Shown here: in pieces, positions 20,744 through 28,085 of the stretch
Layout of the letters: each line of letters begins with the position of its first letter
Numbering within the stretch: position 1 is the stretch's first letter
Origin: a virus
Strand: one strand, 5' to 3'
DNA length: 28,085 nucleotides
IMG/VR virus record: IMGVR_UViG_3300001533_001861
Coordinates: 1-28,085 of that record
Position numbers and translations under genes: made by a program
Notes under the pieces: model-generated
The model's database searches: none
The model's input: only the letters and a program-made list of their open reading frames with translations
Told to the model about the DNA's origin: nothing

Positions 20744-22597
20744 TCTTAAGTGTCTCATTATTCACTTTTGGATGGACTATCAAAACCAGAGCAAATCGCC
20801 GAAAGATGCAAAGAAATAGGTACACCTGCTTGTGCATTAACAGATCATGGTAATATAGCAGGTACTGTTAAATTTTATTCTGTGCTAAAAAAACATGGAA
20901 TAAAACCAATTCTTGGTTGTGAGCTATATATTTCAAAACATAAAGCGTCTCTACAAGACGCGACAAACAAAAGCTTAAGTCACTTACTAGTATTGTGTAA
21001 AAATTTTGACGGATGGAGAAATTTAATCAAGATAGTTTCTGCATCAAATAATCCGATTAATTATTATTATAAACCAAGACTAGATCTAGATTTATTAAAA
21101 GATTTACACACAGGCAATCTATTAGGAATTACTGGACATTTAGGTTCCACGTTGGCCGACACAATTTTAGAATCTGACTATAAAACATTGAAACCCGATT
21201 GGCAAGAGCTGGGAATAAACCACATAAACTATCTAAAAACAATCTTTAATGATCTATTTTTAGAAGCTCAGTTAATGGACCAAGAGCACCTACCTGTTCA
21301 AATAACACTTACAGAATCTATTAGGCTTTTAGGGAAGCTTACAAATACTAAAGTGATATGTACTCCTGATGCTCATTATTGCAACAAAGAAGATGCTGTA
21401 GATCAAAGAATACTTTTATGTAATAATCTTAAGACTACATTAGTAGATGTTAATAAAAAAATTCTCAATAAAGAAGACATTCCTATGGGTTGTTTTTTTA
21501 TATCTGATAATTATCACATATTATCTTCCGAGGAGATGCAAAATTTGCATACGCAAGAAGAAATAGAAAATACTCATTATGTTAATAGTTTAATAGAAGA
21601 ATACAATATATTAAACAAACCTAAATTGCCACCATTTTCTTGTCCTCCCGGATTTGATGATGTAGAATATCTGAGAGAGTTGTGTAGAAAAGGATGGAAA
21701 GAAAAAATTGCTAATGTCATTCCTAAAGAAGATCATCAAAAATATATAGATCGCATCAAATACGAATTGGATGTTTTACAGGGTGCGGATTTAAGTAGTT
21801 ACTTTTTGATAGTTCAAGATATAGTTAATTTTGTTAGAAAAAAAGGATGGCTTCCAGGATGTGGACGAGGTAGTGCTGCTGGTTGTCTTGTGTCATATTT
21901 GATTGGAATTACTAGTATAGATCCTATTAAATATAATCTACTTTTCGAAAGATTTTATAATTCTGGTCGTAATACAGCTAATAGCATATCTATGCCAGAT
22001 ATTGATGTAGATGTTCCTATTGATAAACGTGAACAAATAATCGAATATATTAAAAAGAAATACGGTCAAGACAAAGTATCTCAGATGATTACATTTAATA
22101 CGATGAAAGGAAGAGGAGCACTCAAGGAAGTACTCAGAGTATACGGTAATATTAGTTTTGAAGAAATGAATAATATTACCAAGAATATACCAGACGAAGC
22201 TAAAATTGCTGATCAGCTACAAGAGATGAAAGAAGATTACGGAGAATCATCTATTATACGTTGGTCATTAGAAAATAGTCAAGATAAATTAAAAGAATGG
22301 TGTTTTATATCCGAAGACGATAAACTCACAGGACCGCTTGCCAAAAGATTTGAGCAGGCTATAAGATTAGAAGGTACTAAATCTAATCAATCTAAACACG
22401 CTGCTGGCATTGTTATCTCTAGCGAAAATTTATCAGATATATGTCCGATGATATATGATGCTAAAAATAAACAAATGATAGCCGGTATGGAAATGCAAGA
22501 CTTAGAGGCATTAGGAATAATAAAATTCGATATTTTAGGTGTAGCTATGTTAGATAAGATAATGGATATTTCTTTTAAACTAGAAAAAGGAGAATAA
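20705..22597 (+). CDS. dnaE: DNA polymerase III alpha subunit, N-terminal half (PHP and palm), with in-frame stop at codon 15
   Basis: The frame from ATG 20705 encodes MDVNKGYVPLHVHS, meets TAA at 20747, and continues from GTG 20750 for 615 residues. Numbering from that GTG: PHP metal ligands D9 (LLDG), H33 (TDHGN), E58 (GCE), H78 and D207/H209 (PDAHY) are present, while the HxH ligands lie before the stop. The palm has GRGSAAG (372-378), the catalytic pair D417/D419 in MPDIDVD, QMITFNTMKGRGALK, SKHAAGIVIS and the third catalytic Asp D594 in KFDILGV. It ends soon after that motif; the rest of alpha is encoded at 23474-25099. It works with the dnaB/dnaG products as the phage replicase. How the stop is passed (bypass, reinitiation at GTG, or a lesion) is open. 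The end is followed by a small gene with a good Shine-Dalgarno. Confidence 0.88.
20744..20755 (+). other. Candidate translational bypass site (TCT TAA GTG TCT)
   Basis: An in-frame stop (20747-20749) lies between two identical Ser codons, TCT 20744-20746 and TCT 20753-20755. Skipping 9 nt, with peptidyl-tRNA re-pairing on the second TCT, gives HVHS-HYSLLDG, the canonical PHP N-terminus. A weak hairpin, AAGTG (20748-20752) with CACTT (20763-20767), puts the second TCT at the start of its loop. Confidence 0.55.
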
Positions 22598-22599
22598 AT

Positions 22600-22779
22600 A
22601 TGAATAAAACTTTTGCCCAATTAACCAATGGCGCTAGATTTTCTTTAAATAGTAATAGTTATATTAAAGTACAAGAAGTAAAGGTAAGTTGCTGCAAAAC
22701 GGTCAATGCTCATTTAGCATCTGATCCTAATAATCGAATTTATATTCGTCCAGAAACTACGGTGATTGTAGATGGCTAA
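22600..22779 (+). CDS. Small hypothetical protein between the polymerase halves
   Basis: 59 residues, ATG preceded by AGGAG (22588-22592), overlapping the exonuclease start by 8 nt. The pattern FAQLTNGARFSLNSNSYIKV, then NAHLA, then PETTVIVD resembles a widespread class of tiny, beta-rich phage/bacterial proteins (F-x-x-L-x-x-G-x-x-F ... Y-x-K-V ... N-A-x). Two adjacent Cys (residues 31-32) are present but no zinc motif. Function unknown; its placement between the two halves of the replicase suggests it arrived or was kept together with the exonuclease. Confidence 0.65.
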   Translation: MNKTFAQLTNGARFSLNSNSYIKVQEVKVSCCKTVNAHLASDPNNRIYIRPETTVIVDG

Positions 22780-23464
22780 TAATCAAAAAATTTGTGTATT
22801 TGACCTGGAAACAGATGGTAGTGATCCTACTGTTTGTAGTCCGGTTCAAATAGCCGCTGTTATTATAGATCCAAGAAAATTGGAAATAATTGAAGATTCC
22901 GAATTTAATATTAACTTAATGCCAGAAGCTGTAGAGAAAAATAAAGATTATGATTACAATGATAGCGACGTTCTAGACTTTCATGCAAAAGTCAAAAACT
23001 TATCCAAAGAAAAAGTTTTAGCCGAATGGAGAGAATATCAAAAACAAGAAATAGGCTGGAAAATGTTTATTTCTTATCTAGAAATGTACCATATTAGATC
23101 TAGTGGTAAAAAATCATGTTTTACAGCACCTATTGCTTGTGGCTATAATATAAATCGATTTGATTTGCCAATTATAGATCGACTAAGTAAAAAATACAAT
23201 AATATTAATAAAGAAAAAAAAACAAACATCTTTTATCCAAGAGATGTGGTAGATGTTATGAATGTTGTATTTTATTGGTTTGAAGGAAATAATGAGCTCA
23301 AAAATTATACACTAGATAACTTAAGAGAATATTTGGGTATGTCTAAGGAAGGTGCTCACGACGCTCTAAAAGACGTAAAAGATACAGCAGAAATTATTAT
23401 ACGTTTCTTACGTTTACACAGAAACTTATCTAAAAAAATAAAGTTCAAGGGATCTTTTTGCTGA
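22772..23464 (+). CDS. dnaQ: DnaQ-like DEDDh 3'-5' exonuclease (proofreading-type)
   Basis: 230 residues. DEDDh motifs: Exo I FDLETDG with Asp and Glu (residues 10-16), Exo II GYNINRFDLPII with its Asp, and Exo III AHDALKDV with His and Asp near residue 191-198. The fold matches the epsilon proofreading subunit of polymerase III, about the right length. A 60-residue stretch between Exo I and II contains charged helices not typical of E. coli epsilon. It is encoded between the two alpha halves, which strongly suggests that it proofreads for them. There is no clear beta-clamp-binding motif. It overlaps the small upstream gene by 8 nt. Confidence 0.9.
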   Translation: MANNQKICVFDLETDGSDPTVCSPVQIAAVIIDPRKLEIIEDSEFNINLMPEAVEKNKDYDYNDSDVLDFHAKVKNLSKEKVLAEWREYQKQEIGWKMFISYLEMYHIRSSGKKSCFTAPIACGYNINRFDLPIIDRLSKKYNNINKEKKTNIFYPRDVVDVMNVVFYWFEGNNELKNYTLDNLREYLGMSKEGAHDALKDVKDTAEIIIRFLRLHRNLSKKIKFKGSFC

Positions 23465-23473
23465 ATATATAGA

Positions 23474-25099
23474 ATGGCAAATTATTATACTTTTTCTTGC
23501 GGATGTAAATTCCCTATAATTGGTGATTCTACTGAATATCCACGCATACATTTCGTACCAACTATAGAAAATATTAATCTTGATTGCTCTATGACTTGGG
23601 ATTTAATATCAGAAGGTAATACAAAAGGATGCTTTCAATTAGAATCTAGATTAGGGCAAATGATGGCTAAAAAACTTAAGCCGTCCAATATAGAACAACT
23701 ATCTGCTCTTATTGCGATTATTAGACCCGGATGCTTGGAAGCTATTAGAGACGACAAAAGCGTAACTAATCATTACATAGATAGAAAAAATGGAAAAGAA
23801 AGTATTGATTATTTTCATCCAATATTGGAACAAACTTTAAAGGATACATTCGGAGAGATGATTTATCAGGAACAAGCTATGGAAATAGCAAGAATTGTTG
23901 CTGGTTTTGATTTGAAACAGGCCGACGAACTCAGAAAAAGCATTGGTAAGAAAAATGTCGAATTGATGTCTAAAGTTAAGACCAAGTTTTTGGAAGGTTG
24001 TAAGGAACAAAAAAGCGTTTCCGAGGACGAAGCAGAAGAAATCTTTGGATGGATCGAAAAAAGTCAAAGATATTCTTTTAATAAGTCTCATTCTATTAGT
24101 TATGCAATCAACGGATATTTATCTGCTTATGCAAAAGCCCATTTCCCTAAAATCTTTTTTGCTTCTTATCTAAAATTTGCTAAAGATAAAATAGATCCTC
24201 AACAAGAAATCAAGGAGCTAATCCGTAATGCTTCGGAAATGGATATAAGTATTCGTATACCTGATTTTAGACTACTTAATGAGCTTTTTATCATACATGA
24301 TCAATCTATATTTTTTGGATTAACCGACATTAAAGGTGTTGGTAATTCAGTATACAAAAAAATTATTGAAATAACCAACGATATTAATTTAAACACATTA
24401 AATAAACTACAGGTAATTATAAAGATTTTATTAAAAATCAACTCTACCGCCAGTAAAGCATTAATTAAGTGCGGGGCATTTGATTATTTAAGAACCAGTA
24501 GAACAGAAATGTTATTCGAATATGACCTATGCTCTGCATTAACAGATAAAGAAGTTAATAATCTAGAAAAAATTGTTGATTATAATAATAATGTCTCGTT
24601 AAAAGTTTGCTTAGAGCAATTAATTACAACCACTAAAATTACACAAAAAAGATCAGATGTTGTAAAACATTTGATACATTCTATCATCAAACCTCCATAT
24701 TCGTTAGTTGATAAAATAGAATGGTTATCGGATTGTGAAAATGATTTATTAGGAGCAGCAATTAGTTGTTCAAAATTAGATACATACGATATTACAATGA
24801 CAAATACTACTTGTAAGACATTTAAAAATTCTAATCTGTCTAATAATATTATTATTGCTGGAGAAATTGCCAATATTAATATAGTCAAAACCAAAACTGG
24901 TAAAACTCCAGGTCAAGAAATGGCTTTTTTAACTATAGAAGACCAAACAGGATTGATAGATTCTGTCATTATGTTTCCCGAAAGCTGGATGAAGTATAAG
25001 CCTCATATGTATATAGGTAATATTTTGATATTTGTCGGCAACAGAAGTAAAACCAAAGATGGCCTAATTGTAGATAAATGTTTTGTGCCAAAGGCTTGA
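23474..25099 (+). CDS. dnaE: DNA polymerase III alpha subunit, C-terminal half (fingers to OB fold)
   Basis: 541 residues. It resumes alpha where the gene at 20705-22597 ends: INLDCSMTWDLISEGNTKG then CFQLESRLG, LIAIIRPG, YFHPILEQTL, IYQEQAM and RKSIGKKN (fingers), SQRYSFNKSHSISYAINGY, a helix-hairpin-helix-like GLTDIKGVGNSVYKKI, and a C-terminal OB fold at about 450-541 (IIAGEIANI ... MAFLTIEDQTGLIDSVIMFP). The first 30 residues (YYTFSCGCKFPI) have a CxC motif. With the N-half it would total about 1150 residues, the normal size of alpha. No split intein sequences flank the break, so the halves probably assemble non-covalently. No Shine-Dalgarno is evident at the ATG, 9 nt after the exonuclease stop. 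Confidence 0.9.
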   Translation: MANYYTFSCGCKFPIIGDSTEYPRIHFVPTIENINLDCSMTWDLISEGNTKGCFQLESRLGQMMAKKLKPSNIEQLSALIAIIRPGCLEAIRDDKSVTNHYIDRKNGKESIDYFHPILEQTLKDTFGEMIYQEQAMEIARIVAGFDLKQADELRKSIGKKNVELMSKVKTKFLEGCKEQKSVSEDEAEEIFGWIEKSQRYSFNKSHSISYAINGYLSAYAKAHFPKIFFASYLKFAKDKIDPQQEIKELIRNASEMDISIRIPDFRLLNELFIIHDQSIFFGLTDIKGVGNSVYKKIIEITNDINLNTLNKLQVIIKILLKINSTASKALIKCGAFDYLRTSRTEMLFEYDLCSALTDKEVNNLEKIVDYNNNVSLKVCLEQLITTTKITQKRSDVVKHLIHSIIKPPYSLVDKIEWLSDCENDLLGAAISCSKLDTYDITMTNTTCKTFKNSNLSNNIIIAGEIANINIVKTKTGKTPGQEMAFLTIEDQTGLIDSVIMFPESWMKYKPHMYIGNILIFVGNRSKTKDGLIVDKCFVPKA

Positions 25100-25123
25100 C
25101 TCTCAACACACCAGTGTTATAAT
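25096..25123 (+). promoter_or_regulatory. Strong extended -10 promoter for SSB
   Basis: TTGACT (25096-25101), 16-nt spacer, TGT then TATAAT (25118-25123), overlapping the stop of the polymerase gene. The spacer holds a dyad AACAC (25105-25109) / GTGTT (25114-25118) that could be an operator. A leader of about 50 nt follows, with TAAGGAG at 25165-25171, 7 nt before the ATG. Confidence 0.85.
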
Positions 25124-25178
25124 ATAAATGTGTCGATTATTGTTTTGTAAATACTTGAATCCTTTAAGGAGTGAATGA

Positions 25179-25565
25179 ATGAATATTTCAATTTTGAGAG
25201 GAAATTTAGCTAGAGATCCTGAACTAAGAAAGGTTAATACTGGAGGTAAGCAAACTTCTGTTGTTAATTTTACAATTGCTGTTTCAAGAGAATATACCAA
25301 GACTAATGGGGAAAAAGATAAAATCACATCTTTTATCAACTGTGAAGCTTGGGATACTGGGGCCGAAATTATAGGTTCGTCCTTTAAGAAGGGTGACCTA
25401 GTCTTGGTCGAAGGGTCTTTGAGAAATGACACCTGGGAAAAAGATGGAGTAAAGCATAGTAGTCTTAAGGTAAGAGTTAACAACTTCTCCAAGATTACCA
25501 AGCTATCTAAGAATAAGACATATGCCAACGAAGAAGCTGATGCTGCTGAACCTGTTGCATTCTAA
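25179..25565 (+). CDS. ssb: Single-stranded DNA-binding protein
   Basis: 128 residues with a bacterial-type SSB OB fold: NISILRGNLARDPELR at the N-terminus, VVNFTIAVSREY, FINCEAWDTGAEII, KGDLVLVEGSLRNDTW and the final VRVNNFSKI strand. It coats single-stranded DNA at the fork and during recombination. The linker is much shorter than in bacterial SSB; the C-terminus (EEADAAEPVAF) is acidic and ends in Phe, a degenerate version of the DDDIPF partner-binding tip. It has its own strong promoter, a good Shine-Dalgarno and a following hairpin, so it looks like a separately controlled, highly expressed single-gene unit. The ATG at 25175 is out of frame. Confidence 0.95.
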   Translation: MNISILRGNLARDPELRKVNTGGKQTSVVNFTIAVSREYTKTNGEKDKITSFINCEAWDTGAEIIGSSFKKGDLVLVEGSLRNDTWEKDGVKHSSLKVRVNNFSKITKLSKNKTYANEEADAAEPVAF

Positions 25566-25579
25566 TTAGTCTCAAATAG

Positions 25580-25626
25580 ATTGCTGTTTCTGAGAGGCTG
25601 TAAAAACAGTCTCTTAGAGCAGCAAT
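25580..25626 (+). terminator. Long hairpin after ssb (possible terminator or mRNA 3' stabiliser)
   Basis: ATTGCTG (25580-25586) pairs with CAGCAAT (25620-25626). After one bulged T, 25588-25601 pairs with 25606-25619 (14 bp including three G-U pairs) around an AAAA loop. No T-run follows, so a classical intrinsic terminator is not shown. Confidence 0.5.
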
Positions 25627-25651
25627 TATCATACTAACATAAATATATTAT

Positions 25652-27307
25652 ATGAATAAACTTAAAGTATTGATGTGTTCTGAGGCTAGTTTCATTAATT
25701 CAGGATTTGGAATATATGCAAAAGAACTTTTATCTAGATTACACAAAAGCAATAAATATCATATTGCAGAATTCGCATCTTATGGATTTGTGAATGATCC
25801 GAGAGATACAAATATCTCCTGGAGGTATTACGCAAACGCTGTAAAAGTAGAAGATCCCAGATATAAAGATTATACGTCCAGAACAGACAATCAGTTCGGA
25901 AGATGGAGGTTCGATAAAACTCTAATAGATTTTAGGCCTGACGTAGTTATAGACGTTCGAGATTACTGGATGTCGTATTATCAGCAATTGTCTTCTTTAA
26001 GAAAATATTTTCATTGGATACTAATGCCAACAGTAGATTCAGCCCCTCAACAAGAAGATTGGATTGATACTTTTTTGTCGGCAGATGCTATCTTTACTTA
26101 TTCTGATTGGGGTGCTGAGGTACTAAAAAATCAAAGTTCTAATAAGATTAATTATATTGACACTACTTCTCCTGGTGTTGATTTAGATGTGTTCAAGCCT
26201 AAAGACAATATAGAACAAATTAAGCAAATATTGGGTGTGCCTACCGATTCTATGGTAGTAGGTTCGGTAATGAGAAATCAAAAACGAAAACTCATACCAG
26301 AACTTATGATTGCTTTTAGAAAATATTTAGACCAATTAGAAGTAAGAAACCCAGAAGAAGGTGCGAATACTATACTATATCTGCATACTAGTTATCCTGA
26401 TGCTGGTTGGGATATACCAGAACTATTAAAAAAACATCGACTATGTAATAAGGTTTACTTTACATATGTATGTGCAAATTGTAATCATGTTAAAGCTTCA
26501 ACATATTCACATCCAACAAAAATTTGCGATAAATGCGGTAAACGAGCAAGCAAATTCGCTTCAGTAACAAATGGAGTTTCTTCAGACACATTAGCACATA
26601 TATACAATATTTTTGATATCTATGTTCAATACGCTATATGTGAAGGTTTTGGGATGCCTCAAGTAGAAGCTGCTGCTTGCGGAGTTCCAGTTGCTGCTGT
26701 TAATTACAGTGCTATGTGCGATACTATCAATAAAATAGATGCTTTTCCTATAGAAGTAGGTTCCTATTTTACAGAATTAGAAACCAAAGCGACGAGGGTT
26801 TATCCAAATAATGATTCTTTAATTTCTATATTTCATAACTACTTATCCTTACCAAAACCAATCAGAGATAAAAAGAGATCAGAAACGAGGCGGTTGACCG
26901 AAAAACATTACAATTGGGACAATATTGCTGCAATATGGATGCGATATTTGGACCAGTTAGATTCGAGCGGATATCGAGCTGACTGGAATGTACAGCCTAC
27001 TATGTTATCTCCTATCGACAAAAGCATAAATTGTAATGGTATATATGATATGATCAGAATTTGTGACAAAAACTTGAACAATGTGGATTTTATTAGTTCT
27101 ATGCATTTTTTGAGTATGCTAAATGATGCGGGATACGGGTTTAGTCAATCGGGTGCATCTTTTGATTCATTTGAATATAAAGACGTAGTTAATAACTTTC
27201 AAAAAATAATTAGCAATAATAATCAAAGCGAACATGTAAGATCTAATAATATTCCTATCAAAGAAGACTTTATAGAATATGCTCATATGAAAGAAAAACT
27301 ACAATGA
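25652..27307 (+). CDS. GT-B (family 4-like) glycosyltransferase with inserted zinc ribbon
   Basis: 551 residues. The N-terminal Rossmann domain starts LKVLMCSEASFINSGFGIYA (4-23) with the Gly-rich loop of GT4 enzymes; VSPGVDLDVFKP-like text (SPGVDLDVFKP, 173-183) and VVGSVMRNQKRK (202-213) begin the C-terminal domain; EGFGMPQVE (E331, E339) followed by AAACGVPVA is the E-x7-E donor-binding motif. Between them, at about 270-300, is an insert with C274, C277, C292 and C295 (YVCANC ... ICDKCG), a zinc ribbon not standard for the family. About 130 residues follow the catalytic part. It may glycosylate virion proteins, host surface sugars or DNA. The upstream region lacks a Shine-Dalgarno. It overlaps the next gene as ATGA. 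Confidence 0.87.
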   Translation: MNKLKVLMCSEASFINSGFGIYAKELLSRLHKSNKYHIAEFASYGFVNDPRDTNISWRYYANAVKVEDPRYKDYTSRTDNQFGRWRFDKTLIDFRPDVVIDVRDYWMSYYQQLSSLRKYFHWILMPTVDSAPQQEDWIDTFLSADAIFTYSDWGAEVLKNQSSNKINYIDTTSPGVDLDVFKPKDNIEQIKQILGVPTDSMVVGSVMRNQKRKLIPELMIAFRKYLDQLEVRNPEEGANTILYLHTSYPDAGWDIPELLKKHRLCNKVYFTYVCANCNHVKASTYSHPTKICDKCGKRASKFASVTNGVSSDTLAHIYNIFDIYVQYAICEGFGMPQVEAAACGVPVAAVNYSAMCDTINKIDAFPIEVGSYFTELETKATRVYPNNDSLISIFHNYLSLPKPIRDKKRSETRRLTEKHYNWDNIAAIWMRYLDQLDSSGYRADWNVQPTMLSPIDKSINCNGIYDMIRICDKNLNNVDFISSMHFLSMLNDAGYGFSQSGASFDSFEYKDVVNNFQKIISNNNQSEHVRSNNIPIKEDFIEYAHMKEKLQ

Positions 27308-28085
27308 TTGATCAACATACAATTTTATATTTTGGTTCATACAAAGACAAATCTGACCTTGGCTTACTGTCTTCTTTTATTCTTAAAGATTTAACACGAC
27401 TATCAAATGTAATCACAGAAAATGTTCCTATATATATAGACGATGCTAATATGGGCGTTGATTATAAATTAAACGTTACTAAAGCAGTTTATGATTTCGA
27501 CACCGTGATTCAACACGCCCCTCTGAATTATATTGTTTCTGATGATAAAATTAAGCGTAATATTATTTTTCCTATATTTGGATATATCAACGAAGAAGTG
27601 ATCAGTAAATTACAATCAATTTGTTTTGATAAGATCTTAGTAGATAATAAATACCATCTTGATCACTTAAAAAAATACTTTAGCAAAAAAGTTATACACT
27701 ATAAATACTATACTTCGGATTCTACTGCTAACAGAAGATATAATCTAGGCTTTTATAATCATACCAAAAAATTTTATGCTTTTGTTTCCTACGAACTAGA
27801 AAAGTATATTATAGATAAAATTATTTTATCTTTTCTATTAGCCTTTCGAGATTGTTCAAGTACAAGCTTATTAATGTTCGTCTCTTCGAAAAAAGAAGCT
27901 GAAACTCTAACAAAGAAAATTCAGGAATATTACCAAGATTTACAAATAGTTAATTCATATAAACAAATACATATTATACCTATTAATTTTTCTGAAGAGT
28001 CTATAGAAATCTGTCATAATACAGGAGACATATACATCAATACTTGGTTAAATTCTAATTATCATAATAGTCTAGCTCAAAAATA
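27304..28085 (+). CDS. Partial hypothetical protein, possibly a second glycosyltransferase-like protein
   Basis: 260 codons from the ATGA overlap to the right edge, with no stop, so the C-terminus is missing. The N-terminus (HTILYFGSYKDKSDLGLLSS) and a later strand-helix pattern (LLMFVSSKKEAETLTKKIQE, then IHIIPINFSEESIEICHN and GDIYINTWLNS) are compatible with the two Rossmann-like domains of a GT-B glycosyltransferase. The donor-binding Glu motif is not in the visible part, so this is weak. Translational coupling to the glycosyltransferase before it supports a shared pathway. Confidence 0.6.
   Translation, partial: MIDQHTILYFGSYKDKSDLGLLSSFILKDLTRLSNVITENVPIYIDDANMGVDYKLNVTKAVYDFDTVIQHAPLNYIVSDDKIKRNIIFPIFGYINEEVISKLQSICFDKILVDNKYHLDHLKKYFSKKVIHYKYYTSDSTANRRYNLGFYNHTKKFYAFVSYELEKYIIDKIILSFLLAFRDCSSTSLLMFVSSKKEAETLTKKIQEYYQDLQIVNSYKQIHIIPINFSEESIEICHNTGDIYINTWLNSNYHNSLAQK

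Noticed and set aside
20747-20749. TAA reassigned to an amino acid (alternative genetic code)
   Set aside because: Many genes in the window end properly at TAA, often in TAATG overlaps with the next gene, and no other conserved protein is interrupted by TAA. Read-through would also give the wrong spacing in the PHP motif.
22597-23474. Split intein joining the two polymerase halves
   Set aside because: The N-half ends without a Cys/Ser block A sequence and the C-half begins without block F/G or a terminal HN/+1 residue; no splicing domain is present in either.
24580-25528. Long minus-strand ORFs opposite the polymerase and ssb genes (25103-25528 and 24580-24894)
   Set aside because: They are antisense shadows of clearly conserved plus-strand proteins; the translated sequences show no family features and no ribosome-binding context.
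1-28085. tRNA genes, CRISPR arrays, insertion sequences, attachment sites
   Set aside because: No cloverleaf, repeat-spacer array, transposase or integrase was found on either strand by eye; nearly all sequence is occupied by coding regions.

Overview
The window reads as part of the genome of a tailed double-stranded DNA phage (Caudoviricetes-like), probably large and virulent. The reasons are: all genes on one strand, coding packed almost end to end with many ATGA/TAATG overlaps, AT-rich sequence, a self-encoded replication set, and phage-type nucleotide metabolism. Both edges cut through genes. The host cannot be named from the sequence. No tRNA, integrase, capsid, terminase or CRISPR array is visible.

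Layout: (1) 1-4237 holds the end of a papain-like cysteine peptidase, a 962-residue protein with an embedded chymotrypsin-fold serine peptidase, and four small membrane or Cys-rich proteins. (2) 4234-11836 starts at a strong promoter. It encodes dCMP deaminase, a small membrane protein, a B12-dependent (class II) ribonucleotide reductase interrupted by two inteins, PhoH interrupted by a third intein of the unusual class 3 type, and an HNH nuclease. (3) 11840-16444 begins at a second promoter with small unknown genes (one paralogous pair, zinc ribbons, a putative HTH protein), then a RecA/UvsX-like recombinase, a PD-(D/E)XK nuclease and two accessory genes. (4) 16447-20669 encodes a DnaB-like helicase, a DnaG-like primase, a dNMP kinase and a RecB/Cas4-like nuclease. 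(5) 20586-25565 encodes a DNA polymerase III alpha split over two genes, with a DnaQ-like exonuclease and a small gene between the halves, then SSB behind its own promoter and followed by a long hairpin. (6) 25652-28085 has a glycosyltransferase with an inserted zinc ribbon and the start of another gene.

The genes form a coherent programme. Deaminase, reductase and dNMP kinase supply dNTPs. Helicase, primase, alpha, epsilon-like exonuclease and SSB form a bacterial-style replisome. RecA-like protein and the nucleases handle recombination. Glycosyltransferases may modify virion or host surface.

The most striking observation is at the start of the polymerase gene. The PHP-domain N-terminus is interrupted by an in-frame TAA after HVHS. 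The stop lies between two identical TCT codons, and removing exactly 9 nt restores the canonical HVHS-H-YSLLDG. The Shine-Dalgarno and ATG lie upstream of the stop, and a 9-bp plus 6-bp hairpin occupies the leader between ATG and the first TCT. This is what a very short translational bypass (hop) site could look like; stop-reinitiation or a lineage-specific lesion are the alternatives.
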